Below, piece by piece: positions 36,357 through 45,294 of a DNA stretch of 64,000 nt. This DNA is from Verrucomicrobiia bacterium (GTDB taxonomy: Bacteria; Verrucomicrobiota; Verrucomicrobiia; Limisphaerales; JAEYXS01), in assembly GCA_036405135.1 (NCBI GenBank), contig DASWYF010000040.1:1-64000 (forward strand), written 5' to 3'. Below the pieces are notes generated by a model. That model was not told where the DNA came from and did not search any database. It saw only the letters and a list, made by a program, of their open reading frames with translations. The translations under genes were made by a program, and so were the position numbers. Every line of letters starts with the position of its first letter. Within the stretch, counting starts at the first letter, position 1.

Positions 36357-36758
36357 ATGTCCTTGGATAAAAACCGTCTTGATGAGTTGGATCAGTTCAA
36401 ATCCACTCGCGACCTCTATCGGCTGAACGGACAACTTCAACGCTTCGCGGTTAAGACATTTTTCGGCCTGATGTTGGGCTTTTGGATTACAGACAACTTA
36501 GCTCCAGACTTGATCCCGGAAAAACTCGAGATTTTCAAAATCCAGATATTGGTCTGTTCGATGATCGGAATCGCAATCATAGGTATTGTACCCTGGTTAC
36601 GAGATCCCTCAGGAACTTGGAAACGCGCAACATCTGAACCAGGCGATTATCAAGGAATCTGCAACCGCTGCGCTGCATTCATGCCTCTAGTTGCTTTAGG
36701 AGTGGTCGTCATAAGCATACTTCTTTGGCTGATGATGATGTATGGAGGTTTGATTTGA
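36357..36758 (+). CDS. Small membrane protein of unknown function
   Basis: A 133-aa protein. ATG 36357 (MSLDKNRLDELDQF) is chosen because a purine-rich GGAAAGAGACAGG lies just upstream; the ORF reads back to 36306 without a domain. An N-terminal charged part is followed by about three hydrophobic segments (FFGLMLGFWI, LVCSMIGIAIIGIVPWL, FMPLVALGVVVISILLWLMMM). A CNRC pair lies before the last helix. No family was recognised. It sits alone, divergent from lptD, in sequence somewhat richer in A/T than its neighbours, which could hint at recent gain. Confidence 0.55.
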   Translation: MSLDKNRLDELDQFKSTRDLYRLNGQLQRFAVKTFFGLMLGFWITDNLAPDLIPEKLEIFKIQILVCSMIGIAIIGIVPWLRDPSGTWKRATSEPGDYQGICNRCAAFMPLVALGVVVISILLWLMMMYGGLI

Positions 36759-36800
36759 ATGCGCGCAGCGTCAAAACTGTTAGTAAGATAACACCGCATC

Positions 36801-36835
36801 TCTCTCGCCCCTCGGAGGGGTGAAGGGTGCCCCCT
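36801..36835. repeat. Short CCCCTC/GAGGGG hairpin repeat
   Basis: CGCCCCTCGGAGGGGTGAAGGGTGCCCC: CCCCTC pairs with GAGGGG around a tiny loop, with a second GGGTG phrase after it. It is probably a shorter relative of the CCCTCTCC-type hairpin at 1764-1815 and 33138-33180. Confidence 0.4.
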
Positions 36836-36951
36836 TTTGCTCTTTTAGCTCTTCTTCTGCTCTGTCGTGACCCGTGCCTCAAGATGCTCCCCAATTGCAT
36901 AAACCGCTGATGTAACATTGCCACCGCCCATATTTGCATTACCCTCCCGGC

Positions 36952-38994
36952 ATGACCCATAGCGTGTTCCGTTTCGGCGGGCTGGTAGCACTTACGACCA
37001 GCACATTGCTCGGCATCAGTTCTTTCACTGCCTCCGCCCAGTTGGCAGAAAAAGATCAAAGGTATCAGGCACCCAAAACCCTGAACACGCTCCGCACCTT
37101 CATCGATGTGAAGTCCCGTGCCGACTGGCAGAAAGAATCAGCCGAGATCCGTACCCATATTCTCGTCAGCTGCGGACTCTATCCCCTGCCCCCGAAAACG
37201 CCGCTGAACGCCAAAGTCACCGACAGCCGCGAGATGGATGGCTACATCCTCGAAAAGGTCAGCATCGAGACGTATCCGGGCTTCTTTCTCGCTGGAAATC
37301 TTTTTCGACCGTTGAACCAAGGAAAAGGCCCTTTCCCCGCCGTGCTAAATCCTCACGGTCATTGGACACAAGGACGCCTGGCTGACGAGGAACTCGGCAG
37401 CATCCAGGCACGATGCATCACGCAGGCGCGGATGGGCATGGTCGCTTTTGCCTACGACATGGTCGGGTATTGCGACACCATGCAGTTCAGCACCGCCAAG
37501 GGCGACATGGGCAAGCATCGCGTCTATGGCATGAAGCCCGAGGATCAGCTCTGGGGCATCAGCATGATGGGCTTGCAACTCTGGAACAGCATCCGCGTCG
37601 TGGACTTCCTCAGCGCCTTGCCTGATGTCGATCCTAAGCGAATCGGTTGCACCGGTGAATCCGGCGGCGGCACCCAGACGTTCATGCTCACCGCCGTGGA
37701 TGACCGCGTGAAAGTCTCCGCCCCCTGCGTGATGGTCTCTCACTCCATGCAAGGCGGCTGCACCTGCGAGAATGCTCCCGGCCTGCGCGTGGATTATTCC
37801 AACATGGAGATTGCTGCCAGTGCCGCTCCACGTCCGCAACTACTCGTCGCCGCCACCGGTGACTGGACCAAGAAAACGATGGAGGTAGAAGGCCCCGCCG
37901 TCGAATCCGTTTACAAACTGCTCAGTGCGGACAAGTCCATCCGCTACGTCATCTTCGATTACCCTCACAACTACAACCTCACCAGCCGCCAGGCCGTTTA
38001 CCCCTGGCTCGGCCAACACCTGCTAAAGAAACCAGACACGAATTCCTACATCGAGAAACCTTACCAGAAACTCGGCACCAATGACCTGCTCCTCTGGGCA
38101 GAAGGCAAAGGACCAACCAATGCCCTGAGCTATGTGAACTTCCTCGAAGAGTTGCGAGAGATCGCCAAGACCACTCTCGCCAACTATGCAGGCGGAAAAT
38201 CAGGCGTGTATCAGAAAGCCTACGAACCGGTCTGGAAACACAGCCTGCAATTGGACCTCTGCGACACCAAGGACATCGTGAGTGAAGAAGGCCACGCCCC
38301 CGGCCTCGGTAAAAAGATGCTCATCGGTCGCAGTGGCGAAGGCGATCGCGTTCCCGTTCTTGTCTTCACACCCCATACCAAAGCCAGTGGCAAGGTCGCT
38401 GTGCTCGCCTCTCCCAATGGCCCACGCAATCTCGCGGACACCCAAGGCCGCCCAAGTGGCTTGGCAGCAGCCCTGTTGCAACGCGGCTTCACCGTGGTGA
38501 TTCCCGAACTGTTTCAAACTGGCGGCCTCTATCAGCGTGACCTCGCCGAGAAACGCAATTACTTCACCAACTTCTTCACCACCTACAACCGGACAGATGC
38601 TCAAGAACGCGCCCAAGACCTCGTGACCACCATCGCCTATGCGCGTTCCCTCGGAAAAAAAGTGACCCTCTGCGGACTGGATCGCGCCGGCCTCTGGGCC
38701 ATGATGGCCGCTCCCGCCGCAGATGCCGTCGTGCTCGATGCCCAATCCTTCAACTCCCAGAATGAACACCTGCTGCTCGCCGACGACCTCTTCTCCCCCA
38801 ATCTGCAACGCCTCGGCGGTCTCGATGGCATCATCGCCCTCGCCGCCCCCAATCCCGTCCTCATCCACAACACCGGCGGCCAGTTCAACACCAAGACCAC
38901 CGAACTCGTCTACGGCCCCGGTGCAAAATCACTGCGCATCGAGCGCAACCGCTTCGATGACTTGGCACTGCTGACATGGATTTCCGAACAATAA
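36952..38994 (+). CDS. Secreted tandem alpha/beta hydrolase, acetylxylan esterase-like
   Basis: A 680-aa exported esterase-like protein. ATG 36952 (MTHSVFRFGG) opens a signal peptide ending near SAQ; the TTG at 36934 is less likely. The first domain (about 70-360) holds the nucleophile elbow G-E-S-G-G (Ser237) and later FDYPHNYNLTSRQAVYPWLGQH, which supplies a likely His. A second alpha/beta domain (about 450-680) keeps the fold, but its elbow reads C-G-L-D-R-A-G (574-580) with Asp where Ser is expected, so it may be inactive. PVC esterases of this kind deacetylate plant polysaccharides. It is followed 14 bp later by a sulfatase, a pairing that suggests attack on acetylated, sulfated polysaccharide. 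Confidence 0.85.
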   Translation: MTHSVFRFGGLVALTTSTLLGISSFTASAQLAEKDQRYQAPKTLNTLRTFIDVKSRADWQKESAEIRTHILVSCGLYPLPPKTPLNAKVTDSREMDGYILEKVSIETYPGFFLAGNLFRPLNQGKGPFPAVLNPHGHWTQGRLADEELGSIQARCITQARMGMVAFAYDMVGYCDTMQFSTAKGDMGKHRVYGMKPEDQLWGISMMGLQLWNSIRVVDFLSALPDVDPKRIGCTGESGGGTQTFMLTAVDDRVKVSAPCVMVSHSMQGGCTCENAPGLRVDYSNMEIAASAAPRPQLLVAATGDWTKKTMEVEGPAVESVYKLLSADKSIRYVIFDYPHNYNLTSRQAVYPWLGQHLLKKPDTNSYIEKPYQKLGTNDLLLWAEGKGPTNALSYVNFLEELREIAKTTLANYAGGKSGVYQKAYEPVWKHSLQLDLCDTKDIVSEEGHAPGLGKKMLIGRSGEGDRVPVLVFTPHTKASGKVAVLASPNGPRNLADTQGRPSGLAAALLQRGFTVVIPELFQTGGLYQRDLAEKRNYFTNFFTTYNRTDAQERAQDLVTTIAYARSLGKKVTLCGLDRAGLWAMMAAPAADAVVLDAQSFNSQNEHLLLADDLFSPNLQRLGGLDGIIALAAPNPVLIHNTGGQFNTKTTELVYGPGAKSLRIERNRFDDLALLTWISEQ

Positions 38995-39008
38995 TTGGGA
39001 GGATGCCG

Positions 39009-40493
39009 ATGCGCTTGGTATCAAGATGGACTCTGCTCCTGTGGGGAATTTGTGCCGGAATAATAACGGCGCAAGCAGCCCAGACTGAGAAAGCATCACG
39101 TCCTAACTTGGTATTGATCATCGCTGATGACTTGGCGTGGAATGATGTCGGCTGCTACGGTCATCCGACCATTCGCACACCAAATCTCGATCGCCTGGCA
39201 CGTGAAGGGATGAAATTCACACGCGGATTCGTCACGGCCGCCTCATGCAGCCCGAGCCGGGCCAGCATGCTCACCGGTCGTTACCCTCATAACACAGATG
39301 CGGAGGAGTTGCATTGGTCTGTGCCGAAGGAACAGATCACGTTTGTTGAGGAGTTGCGGAAAGCAGGTTACTGGACTGCCGCCGCTGGCAAATGGCATTT
39401 GGGATCGGCGATGAAAGAGCGCTTCGATCTGGTCAAGGAAGCAGACCCTTCAGGCTTTCAATTGCCAACTGGCGCGAGCGCCAAATCTGCTACAGTCATC
39501 AAAGCCAAAGGCGACCAAAGCGGCTGCGCAGATTGGGTGCCCACCTTGCAAGCCCGCCCGAAAGAAAAACCTTTCTTTCTCTGGCTGGCCGCACTCGACC
39601 CTCATCGTGACTATGAAGAGAACATCTCAGACAAGCCTTACCGCCCTGAAGATGTCATCGTGCCGCCCTATCTGCCAGATGTGGCCGAAGTGAGAAAAGA
39701 CTTCACTCAGTATTACGACGAGATCACCCGGTTGGATGGATTTGTCGGACAAGTGCTCGCAGAATTGGACCGTCAAGGCGTGGCAGACAATACACTCATC
39801 CTGTTCCTTTCCGACAACGGCCGTCCCTTCCCACGTGACAAGACGACTCTCTACGATGGCGGAATCAAAACCCCATGGCTCATCCGCTGGCCCAATGGAG
39901 TGAAGCCCGGTAACACCTGCGAACGATTGGTGAGCAGCGTGGACATCGCCCCAACTTTCCTTGCGCTGGCAGGTGTTAAACCTGGAGAAACTGTCCAAGG
40001 CAAAGATTTCAGCGCTTTACTGAAAATACCCAACACCCGATTCCGCGAGTTCATCTATGCGGAAGATAATTGGCATGACTACGCGGATCGCGCCCGTGCT
40101 GTGCGTTCCGAGAGATTTAAGTATATCCGCAATGACTATCCAGAATTGCCGAACACACCACCCGCTGACGGCGTCCGCAGCTTGACCTATCAAGCGATGC
40201 AGCGATTGCGCGACAAAGGTTTTCTGACCTCAGACAAAATGACCTGCTTCACACCAAGGGCAGCCGAAGAGTTCTATGATCTGACGAACGATCCAAATGA
40301 ACTGCGCAATCTCGCCTCCGACCCTCGTTACACTAGCAAGTTGCGACAACATCGCAGCGCCTTGAATGCATGGACCAAAGAAACGAACGATGTCATGCCC
40401 GCAAAACGTTCACCGGATGAATTCGATCGCGAGACAGGATTGCCATTACCCAACCGGGTCCGCCCCCGTCCCGGCAAAGACACTTTGAAATAA
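39009..40493 (+). CDS. Type I sulfatase
   Basis: A 494-aa sulfatase of the alkaline phosphatase superfamily. ATG 39009 is chosen because GGGAGG lies 6 nt upstream, a rare clear ribosome site here; ATGs at 38976 and 39003 exist. The signal peptide is MRLVSRWTLLLWGICAG. The formylglycine motif CSPSR is at 80-84 (Cys80), and IIADDLAWNDVG and LSDNG carry metal ligands. Maturation needs a formylglycine-generating enzyme, not seen here. It sits directly after the esterase and overlaps none of it from this start. The substrate glycan is unknown. The end of the gene has a basic tail. Confidence 0.93.
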   Translation: MRLVSRWTLLLWGICAGIITAQAAQTEKASRPNLVLIIADDLAWNDVGCYGHPTIRTPNLDRLAREGMKFTRGFVTAASCSPSRASMLTGRYPHNTDAEELHWSVPKEQITFVEELRKAGYWTAAAGKWHLGSAMKERFDLVKEADPSGFQLPTGASAKSATVIKAKGDQSGCADWVPTLQARPKEKPFFLWLAALDPHRDYEENISDKPYRPEDVIVPPYLPDVAEVRKDFTQYYDEITRLDGFVGQVLAELDRQGVADNTLILFLSDNGRPFPRDKTTLYDGGIKTPWLIRWPNGVKPGNTCERLVSSVDIAPTFLALAGVKPGETVQGKDFSALLKIPNTRFREFIYAEDNWHDYADRARAVRSERFKYIRNDYPELPNTPPADGVRSLTYQAMQRLRDKGFLTSDKMTCFTPRAAEEFYDLTNDPNELRNLASDPRYTSKLRQHRSALNAWTKETNDVMPAKRSPDEFDRETGLPLPNRVRPRPGKDTLK

Positions 40494-40541
40494 CTTCTCC
40501 TCCCGCTTGTCCCCAAGCCACGCAACGTTTAGAACAACCGC

Positions 40542-42119
40542 GTGACTCAAAAGCCGACATCGACAATCGCCCCGCCTGCGGCCCCCAGTGCAGGGCTGCG
40601 CCGCTACCTTTTCTTCACGGCAGCGATGACCGGTGCCATCATCCTCATCGTGGAGATCTTGGGTGCCAAGATGCTTGCACCCTATCTGGGCACCTCGCAC
40701 TTTGTCTGGACCGCCCAGATCGGCGTCACCTTGCTCTCCCTTGCCACCGGCTACTGGTTCGGCGGCTGGATGGTCGAGCGCTCGCAGAATCTCAAGAACC
40801 TCTATTCCTGCATCCTCGGCGCGGCAGTCTATCTGAGCGGAACCATCCTCTTCACCGAAGACGTGGCCTATGCCTGCCTCAAGTTCAAACTCGCCACCGG
40901 CTCCATCCTCGCATCGGCCTTCCTGTTCTTCGTACCGTTGACGCTTCTCGCCGCAGTCGGCCCATTTCTCATTCGTGCTTTGAGCCAATCTGTGCAAGGC
41001 GTCGGCGGGCTCGCCGGACGCCTCTCCGCGGTAAGCACCTTCGGCAGCGTCGCAGGCACCGTCTTGATCGGCTATGTCCTTATCCCCCTGCTCCCGAACT
41101 CAGTGACCATGCTCGCTTCCGCCGTCGTGCTCATCATGCTGTCACTCACTTATTTTTTTGTGTGGGGCAGAAAAACCAGTGCGCCCGTCCTGCCCGTAGT
41201 TGCCGCAGTTCTAGCCATCGGCTTTGGATCACTGGGCGTTCATGCTGACAACCGCCGTGAGTTCCATGGCATGGAAGAATTGCTGCGTAAGAATTCTGAT
41301 TTCGGCCAGTTGCAAGTCATGAGCGACAAAAATCTTGGCAATCTCTATTACCTGAATGATTTCCTCACGCAGAACACCTACGACCCGAAAGAAAAGAAAA
41401 GCATCTCTCTCTTCACTTACATGCTGCACGGACTCGCCCAAATCTACCGCGATCCATTAAAAGATGTCCTGTGCATCGGCCTGGGTGTCGGAGTTGTTCC
41501 TATGGAGTTCGTACGCGACGGCTGCAATGTCGATGTCGTGGAGATCAATCCTGACGTCGTGCCCTTGGGACAGCAGTATTTCGATCTTGAGCCGCAAAAG
41601 ATGGCCCTCACCATCGGTGACGGTCGCCAGTTCCTCAACGCCACCTCCAAGACCTACGACGCCGTCATCCTCGACGCTTTCCTCGGCGACTCCTCTCCCT
41701 CTCATCTGATGACCCGTGAAGCCTTTGCTTCCATCAAAAACCGCCTGAATCCAAACGGCGTCCTCGTCATCAACAGCTTCGGCGACTTCGCCCCCGGAAA
41801 AGATTTCTTCGTAGCCTCGCTCGACAAGACGTTGAAGGCGGTCTTCAAGAGTGTGAAAATCCATCACTCAGGCCACGGCAACATCTTCTTTGTAGCCTCC
41901 GACGCCCAAGAGTTGCAGCGTGTCCGCGAACCAGATCTGGCTCGCGTTCACGAATGGAAGAAGAGCGAAGCAGAATACGCCTACGGCAATGACCGCGATG
42001 TGCCCAACCCAGATCGTGGCATTGTCCTGACAGACAATTACAATCCCGTAGAATTCCACGACGCCGTCAACCGCGAGAACCTGCGCCGCAGTCTCGCGTT
42101 AAGCATGAAACGGAAGTAG
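40542..42119 (+). CDS. Membrane-anchored spermidine synthase-like protein
   Basis: A 525-aa fused protein starting at GTG 40542. The first 225 residues hold about six to seven membrane helices (MTGAIILIVEILGAKMLAPYLGTSHFVWTAQ...) in the style of the MFS-like anchor of fused spermidine synthases. The C-terminal half is a Rossmann methyltransferase-fold domain with the nucleotide-binding block CIGLGVGVVPMEF, EINPDVV, VGDGRQFLN-type and LDAFLGDSSP. This family is often annotated as fused MFS/spermidine synthase, but polyamine activity is unproven. It follows the sulfatase on the same strand by 48 bp and is convergent with the metallo-hydrolase. Confidence 0.82.
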   Translation: MTQKPTSTIAPPAAPSAGLRRYLFFTAAMTGAIILIVEILGAKMLAPYLGTSHFVWTAQIGVTLLSLATGYWFGGWMVERSQNLKNLYSCILGAAVYLSGTILFTEDVAYACLKFKLATGSILASAFLFFVPLTLLAAVGPFLIRALSQSVQGVGGLAGRLSAVSTFGSVAGTVLIGYVLIPLLPNSVTMLASAVVLIMLSLTYFFVWGRKTSAPVLPVVAAVLAIGFGSLGVHADNRREFHGMEELLRKNSDFGQLQVMSDKNLGNLYYLNDFLTQNTYDPKEKKSISLFTYMLHGLAQIYRDPLKDVLCIGLGVGVVPMEFVRDGCNVDVVEINPDVVPLGQQYFDLEPQKMALTIGDGRQFLNATSKTYDAVILDAFLGDSSPSHLMTREAFASIKNRLNPNGVLVINSFGDFAPGKDFFVASLDKTLKAVFKSVKIHHSGHGNIFFVASDAQELQRVREPDLARVHEWKKSEAEYAYGNDRDVPNPDRGIVLTDNYNPVEFHDAVNRENLRRSLALSMKRK

Positions 42120-42132
42120 AAACCGCTTCCAA

Positions 42133-42954
42133 TCAGAAGAAGGGATTATGCGCCTTCTCCTGCGCAACGGTGGTCAGTGGCCCATGCCCCGGGCACAACA
42201 ACGTATCCGCTGGCAAACTCAAAATCTGCTCCCGCACCTTTTGCCTCGCCAAGTCCAGCAACTGTCTCGCCCCGCCCATTGAACCCGCAAAAATAGCGTC
42301 ACCCACAATGGCCACATACGGTGCATCCTCCGGCCAGTTGCCGATGATATACGTCACGCCATCCTCACAATGACCCGGCGTCTCACGATGATTCACACGC
42401 AAGCTGCCAATCTGCACGCACTCACTCGGCTTGTTGCGCTGTTCCACCGGCGCATTCTTCGAACCGCACCGCACCCGCACCTTCGGATACTTCTCCCGAA
42501 TGGCCCCTAAAACCTCTACATGATCCCAGTGCGAATGCGTGATAAAAATGTAACGCAGCGCCAGTTGCTCTTCCTCGATGATCTTAAAAATCGCCTCCGC
42601 ATCCGTCCCCGTATCAAACAGCGCAGCATCGCGTGTCACCTCATCCCAAACCAGATAGCAATGCACCTTCATGCTCTTGGCCGGCGAAGTGATCTGCCGT
42701 ATCTCACGCCATGTGGATGTATCCACCGCTTCCGGTTTCCACCCTTTGGCAATACCTTCCAGCTTGCTCGCATCGATTTGCAGAAGTTTTCCCAAAGCAG
42801 CGTAATTCGGAGCCTTTCCGCACTGCCCTGAATCCTCGATCTGGGCATATTCCGCCAAGGTAAGCCCAGCAGCCTGGGCCAAAGCTTCAGGAGCAGTCCC
42901 GGTAAAGCTGCGCGCCTTCGCCAGCACATCTCCCGCATGATCTTCCAATTGCAT
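42133..42954 (-). CDS. HTH plus metallo-beta-lactamase-fold hydrolase fusion
   Basis: A 273-aa protein with an XRE/Cro-like helix-turn-helix at residues 10-68 (AQAAGLTLAEYAQIEDSG) and a metallo-beta-lactamase domain from about 80. The metal motif HSHWDH is present, followed by GHCEDG, VGDAIFAGSM and a late CPGHGPLTT, as in glyoxalase II-like hydrolases. The HTH suggests DNA or RNA binding or a structural role, and a fused regulator-enzyme is unusual. No operon partner exists on this strand. The catalytic domain is clear; the substrate is unknown. Confidence 0.85.
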   Translation of the reverse strand: MQLEDHAGDVLAKARSFTGTAPEALAQAAGLTLAEYAQIEDSGQCGKAPNYAALGKLLQIDASKLEGIAKGWKPEAVDTSTWREIRQITSPAKSMKVHCYLVWDEVTRDAALFDTGTDAEAIFKIIEEEQLALRYIFITHSHWDHVEVLGAIREKYPKVRVRCGSKNAPVEQRNKPSECVQIGSLRVNHRETPGHCEDGVTYIIGNWPEDAPYVAIVGDAIFAGSMGGARQLLDLARQKVREQILSLPADTLLCPGHGPLTTVAQEKAHNPFF

Positions 42955-43077
42955 GCGGTCAGGATAGTGTCGCTCGCCTGAAGCGTCCAGCCAGTGATTG
43001 CAACGAGAACGTTACACGCCTATCTTGGCTTCCCGATTTCTTGAACACATCGCATCCCATTAGCATCCAATAACCGT

Positions 43078-44145
43078 ATGATTCGCATACTCCTTCTCTT
43101 GTGCCTTTCCATCGCCTGTTCGCGAGTCTCTGCGGCCACCTCGCATGTCTACGTCTCGGCGGGCACTGACAATCGCATCATCCTTTATCATCTCGATACC
43201 AAGACGGGTAAACTGACCGAGAAAGGCAATGTCGCAACCGAAGGCGGACCGGGCGCGTTAGCATTTCATCCGGATGGTAAGCATCTCTACGCCGCCCTGC
43301 GCACGATCAAGTCCGTCGCCACCTATGAGATCAATCCGGCTGATGGCTCTCTCAAGCTGAAAGCCATCACCCCAGTGGTTAACAATCCCGTCTATCTGGC
43401 GATTGACCGCACCGGCAGCCATCTCCTCATGGCCTCCTACAACGGTGACCAGGCAGCCACTTATCGCTTGAACGAAGACCGCACCGTCACGAATGCGCCT
43501 TCCACCATCATCGCCACCGGCAAGAACCCGCACTCCATCCTCACCGATCCCTCGAACAAGTTTGTTTACATACCTAACTGTGGCAGTGATCAAGTGCAGC
43601 AGTATTCCTTCGATGCCAAAACTGGTGCCTTGTCACCGCTGCGTCTGGCCGCGGTGACCACGCCCGCGAACGAAGGTCCACGTCACTTCACGTTCCACCC
43701 GAGCAAGCCCTGGGTCTTGGTGGTAAATGAAAAAGCCAGCACTGTGACCAGCTACGAATACTCTACCGAACACGGCAGCATGAAGGTGTTGGATCGCCAG
43801 CCCACCCTGCCCTCTGATTTCAGCGGAAAGAACACTACGGCAGACATCCATGTGACTCCGGACGGGAAATTTGTTTACGCCTCCAACCGCGGTCATGACA
43901 GCCTCGCCGCTTATGCCATAGATCAAACAAACGGGAAACTGAAACCATTGGGACAAACTCCAACGGAGAAGACGCCGCGTGAATTCGATATCGATCCCGG
44001 TGGTGATTTCCTGATCGCTGCAGGACAGGCATCCCATCAACTGGCTACCTACCGCATTGATCGTGACAGCGGTGCTTTGAAGCCTCTCAACTTTTATCTC
44101 ACGGGCAAAGGACCGGCCTGGGTGCTGATCCGGGAAGCAAAATAA
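43078..44145 (+). CDS. Secreted lactonase-family beta-propeller (6-phosphogluconolactonase type)
   Basis: A 355-aa propeller of the Pgl/lactonase family (PF10282). The signal peptide MIRILLLLCLSIACSRVSA fits export, so cytosolic 6-phosphogluconolactonase activity is unlikely despite the family name. Blade ends are regular: HVYVSAGTDNRI, GALAFHPDGKHLYAAL, FVYIPNCGSDQV, HFTFHPSKPWVLVVNE, FVYASNRGHDSL, EFDIDPGGDFLIAAG. Relatives also include muconate lactonizing and cell-wall-associated forms. It precedes a TPR gene by 52 bp on the same strand. Confidence 0.87.
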   Translation: MIRILLLLCLSIACSRVSAATSHVYVSAGTDNRIILYHLDTKTGKLTEKGNVATEGGPGALAFHPDGKHLYAALRTIKSVATYEINPADGSLKLKAITPVVNNPVYLAIDRTGSHLLMASYNGDQAATYRLNEDRTVTNAPSTIIATGKNPHSILTDPSNKFVYIPNCGSDQVQQYSFDAKTGALSPLRLAAVTTPANEGPRHFTFHPSKPWVLVVNEKASTVTSYEYSTEHGSMKVLDRQPTLPSDFSGKNTTADIHVTPDGKFVYASNRGHDSLAAYAIDQTNGKLKPLGQTPTEKTPREFDIDPGGDFLIAAGQASHQLATYRIDRDSGALKPLNFYLTGKGPAWVLIREAK

Positions 44146-44197
44146 ACAGCTTGATTGGCGATTGTGAAACTACATCCAACCATGCTACAATAACCTT

Positions 44198-45178
44198 GTG
44201 AGTCAGTTAATCGTAGGTCTTTTAAGCGCGCTGATGTCCACCAATCAACCGGTGGCGGTCAGCAATTTCGTCACGCAGACCACAGGCATCTCCGTGGAAA
44301 AAGCGGTAGATGCCAATGATCCGGCAGAGAAGGCATACCGGCAACTGTTGGAACTGGACGAAAGCACGACCGAGGAGATCGACAAGTGGATCCGGGACGC
44401 CCAGGCGATGAATGAAAAAGCCGGGGCGACAGCGCCCAACGTCACCCTCAACGCAAAAATCAGGGAGCGGCTCCTTGCCGTCAAAACGGCCTACGACAAA
44501 TTTCTCGAGAAGAACCCCAAACATGTGAAAGGCTGGCTGGCCTACGGCTCTTTCCTGAATGAGATCGGTGAAGAAACTGATGCAGCAGGCAAATGGGAAA
44601 AAGCGCGCGAACTGGATCCCACGAATCCCGCACCCTGGAACAATCTGGCCAACTACTACGGCCACAAAAGCCCCGTGAAGAAGGCGTTCGAGTATTATGC
44701 CAAGGCGATCGAACTGAATCCGAACGAGCCGGTCTATTATCACAATTTCGGCACCACCGTTTACCTCTTCCGCAAGGATGCGAAAGAATACTACGGCATC
44801 GAAGAGAACGAGGTCTTCACCAAGGCATTGGAGCTTTATCAGAAATCACTCAAACTCGACCCAGATAATTTCCTCCTCGCCCAAGACATCGCGCAGACCT
44901 ATTACGGCATCAAACCGCCACGTCATGATGAAGCGGTCAAGGCCTGGGAGTATACGCTGAGCAAGGCCCGGGATGACTTCGAGCGTCAGGGTGTACAGAT
45001 CCATCTGGCACGGTTTAAGATCAATGCCAGCAAGTTCGATGAGGCACGCACTCATCTCTCCCTGGTCAATCATCCCAATTACACTGACTTGAAGGAACGG
45101 GTGCGAGCCACGCTGGAGCGCAAGGAAAAGGAAGCTAAGGATGGCAAGTCAACCGCCTCTCCTGAGACTTCTCAATAA
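44198..45178 (+). CDS. TPR-repeat protein
   Basis: A 326-aa protein starting at GTG 44198, with a possible weak signal or membrane-entry segment at the N-terminus. Tetratricopeptide repeats are visible in the middle, each about 34 residues with the W/L/G/Y...A/Y/A pattern: NPKHVKGWLAYGSFLNEIG, DPTNPAPWNNLANYYG, NPNEPVYYHNFGTTVYLF and a fourth around DNFLLAQDIAQTYYG. The C-terminus is rich in Lys and Glu. TPRs bind other proteins; the partner is unknown. Confidence 0.78.
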   Translation: MSQLIVGLLSALMSTNQPVAVSNFVTQTTGISVEKAVDANDPAEKAYRQLLELDESTTEEIDKWIRDAQAMNEKAGATAPNVTLNAKIRERLLAVKTAYDKFLEKNPKHVKGWLAYGSFLNEIGEETDAAGKWEKARELDPTNPAPWNNLANYYGHKSPVKKAFEYYAKAIELNPNEPVYYHNFGTTVYLFRKDAKEYYGIEENEVFTKALELYQKSLKLDPDNFLLAQDIAQTYYGIKPPRHDEAVKAWEYTLSKARDDFERQGVQIHLARFKINASKFDEARTHLSLVNHPNYTDLKERVRATLERKEKEAKDGKSTASPETSQ

Positions 45179-45294
45179 ACGCCAAGTCCGTTCATTCCGA
45201 GCGGGCTGATTCACATACTGATTCCTTTGGCGGGCTCTTCAGCAAACATCGTTGCAGCAAGCCCGAGACTCTGTTTCGATTCGGCATCAAAATC

